From Lachnospiraceae bacterium (GTDB lineage: Bacteria > Bacillota > Clostridia > Lachnospirales > Lachnospiraceae), in assembly GCA_024403585.1 (NCBI GenBank), contig JAKSRN010000121.1, positions 1-5,878 of the forward strand: DNA of 5,878 nt, in the 5' to 3' direction. Shown in pieces: positions 5,010-5,878 of the stretch. Both the position numbers and the translations under genes were made by a program. The notes under the pieces were generated by a model that saw only the letters and a list, made by a program, of their open reading frames with translations, did no database searches and was not told the DNA's origin. Each line of letters starts with the position of its first letter. Positions within the stretch are counted from its first letter, which is position 1.

Positions 5010-5878
5010 ATGATTTACTATGTTTCTGATAAGCAAAAGGGAAGGGAATACGGCACTAAAGAGGCACCATTTCGAACGATCACTGCTGCAGCTAGAAAAG
5101 CGAAGGCTGGTGATACGGTAATTGTTGCACCTGGTATCTACAGAGAGTGTGTATCCCCTGTGAATGGAGGTTCCAGCCCTAATAATAGAATTACTTTCCG
5201 TTCGGAGGTCCCGAGAGCTGCTATTATTACTGGTTCTGACGTGATCAAGGGATGGGAGCATGTAAGGGATACTGTCTGGCGTAAGACAATTCCAAACATT
5301 TATTTCTATAATGATTACAATCCATATACTACCTTGCTGCAAGGAGATTGGCTGGATCATAAGAAGCCGCTTCATACAGGTGAGGTTTTCCTGAACGGAA
5401 AGCCTATGTATGAGGTAACTCAGTTGTCTGAACTTCTTGATCCTCCTCTGAATCCATATTCCTGGGATCCGTGGAATACGGGCTTTACCTGGTATACACA
5501 GCAGAGAGAAGGGCTGACAGTTATTTATGCCAACTTCAATGAGTATGATCCTAATAAGGAATGCGTAGAGATCACGATTCGTAGAAACTGCTTCATGCCG
5601 GAGAAGAAGGGAATCAACTATATCACTGTGGCTGATTTCGTATTCCGACAGGCTGCTACCACCTGGGCACCTCCGACTGCCTATCAGGATGGCATGATCG
5701 GTCCGCATTGGTCGAAGGGATGGATCATTGATAACTGTGAGATTTCCGATTCCAAATGCTGTGGTATCTCTCTTGGAAAATACTACCAGCCGGAGGATGA
5801 GAACAAGTGGACCACTAAACTGGTAAAAGACGGTACACAGACCCAGAGAGAGGTTGTATGCCGTGCTTTGAATGAAGG
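5010..5878 (+). CDS. Right-handed parallel beta-helix protein, probable intracellular glycoside hydrolase (3' end cut by window)
   Basis: ATG 5010 opens a frame that runs to the window end, 289 residues visible. An in-frame TAG at 5004-5006 rules out an earlier start. The N-terminus shows the typical opening of DUF1565/pectate-lyase-like beta-helices: YYVSD, GTKEAPFRTI (15-24), AAARKAKAGDTVIVAPGIYRE (26-46). Aromatic-rich segments follow (GWEHV, DTVWR, YSWDPWNTGFTWYT), then a rung-like stretch near 235-260 (GWIIDNCEISDSKCCGISLG). No signal peptide or membrane segment, so a cytoplasmic enzyme acting on imported oligosaccharides is inferred. The segment around GEVFLNGKPMYEV recalls GH141-like proteins (fucosidase or xylanase activities are known there), but that is memory-based; a polysaccharide lyase or a non-catalytic beta-helix is possible. 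Codon use is less biased than in alaS, as expected for lower expression. It stands alone behind its own promoter candidate. Confidence 0.85.
   Translation, partial: MIYYVSDKQKGREYGTKEAPFRTITAAARKAKAGDTVIVAPGIYRECVSPVNGGSSPNNRITFRSEVPRAAIITGSDVIKGWEHVRDTVWRKTIPNIYFYNDYNPYTTLLQGDWLDHKKPLHTGEVFLNGKPMYEVTQLSELLDPPLNPYSWDPWNTGFTWYTQQREGLTVIYANFNEYDPNKECVEITIRRNCFMPEKKGINYITVADFVFRQAATTWAPPTAYQDGMIGPHWSKGWIIDNCEISDSKCCGISLGKYYQPEDENKWTTKLVKDGTQTQREVVCRALNE

Noticed and set aside
4965..5708. 247-codon open frame antisense to the beta-helix gene
   Set aside because: Also codon-aligned with the real gene and explained by avoidance of TTA, CTA and TCA; the forward frame has a recognisable fold signature.

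Overview
The window looks like chromosomal DNA of a low-to-mid GC Gram-positive gut anaerobe, most likely a Lachnospiraceae-type Clostridia. I infer this from the restricted codon set (gag, gca, aca, cgt, ctg/ctt), strong GGAGG-type ribosome sites, compact terminators with U-tracts, and the kinds of genes present. No 16S or other marker allows a species call.

Layout, all genes on the + strand. (1) Positions 1-1104 hold the 3' part of a zinc-dependent medium-chain dehydrogenase. From remembered similarity it is closest to scyllo-inosose 3-dehydrogenase of inositol catabolism. It is followed by a diverged 39-nt tandem repeat (1124-1201) and a strong intrinsic terminator (1221-1256). (2) Positions 1303-4184 form a complete single-gene unit: extended -10 promoter, about 105-nt leader with small hairpins and no T-box, alaS (1443-4082, alanyl-tRNA synthetase, 879 aa) and terminator. 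(3) Positions 4183-4518 contain no credible protein gene but have the layout of a stand-alone non-coding RNA gene: a promoter with the same TTGCATG / TAA(G/C)ATGT pattern as the alaS promoter, an approximately 300-nt body packed with perfect long stems, and a closing 13-bp hairpin with a T-run. I do not recognise the RNA family; this is the most interesting part of the window. (4) Positions 4596-4653 carry a second, compact GC-rich hairpin cluster, followed by about 290 bp of AT-rich DNA with several inverted repeats and no gene. (5) Positions 5010-5878 are the 5' part of a right-handed beta-helix protein, probably an intracellular carbohydrate-active enzyme, with its own promoter candidate; it runs off the window end.

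The genes do not look like one operon: each is separated by a terminator. The two metabolic genes (sugar alcohol oxidation and polysaccharide or oligosaccharide processing) suit a gut glycan- and polyol-using lifestyle, while alaS is housekeeping. The putative RNA gene sits between alaS and the glycan gene as an independent unit.
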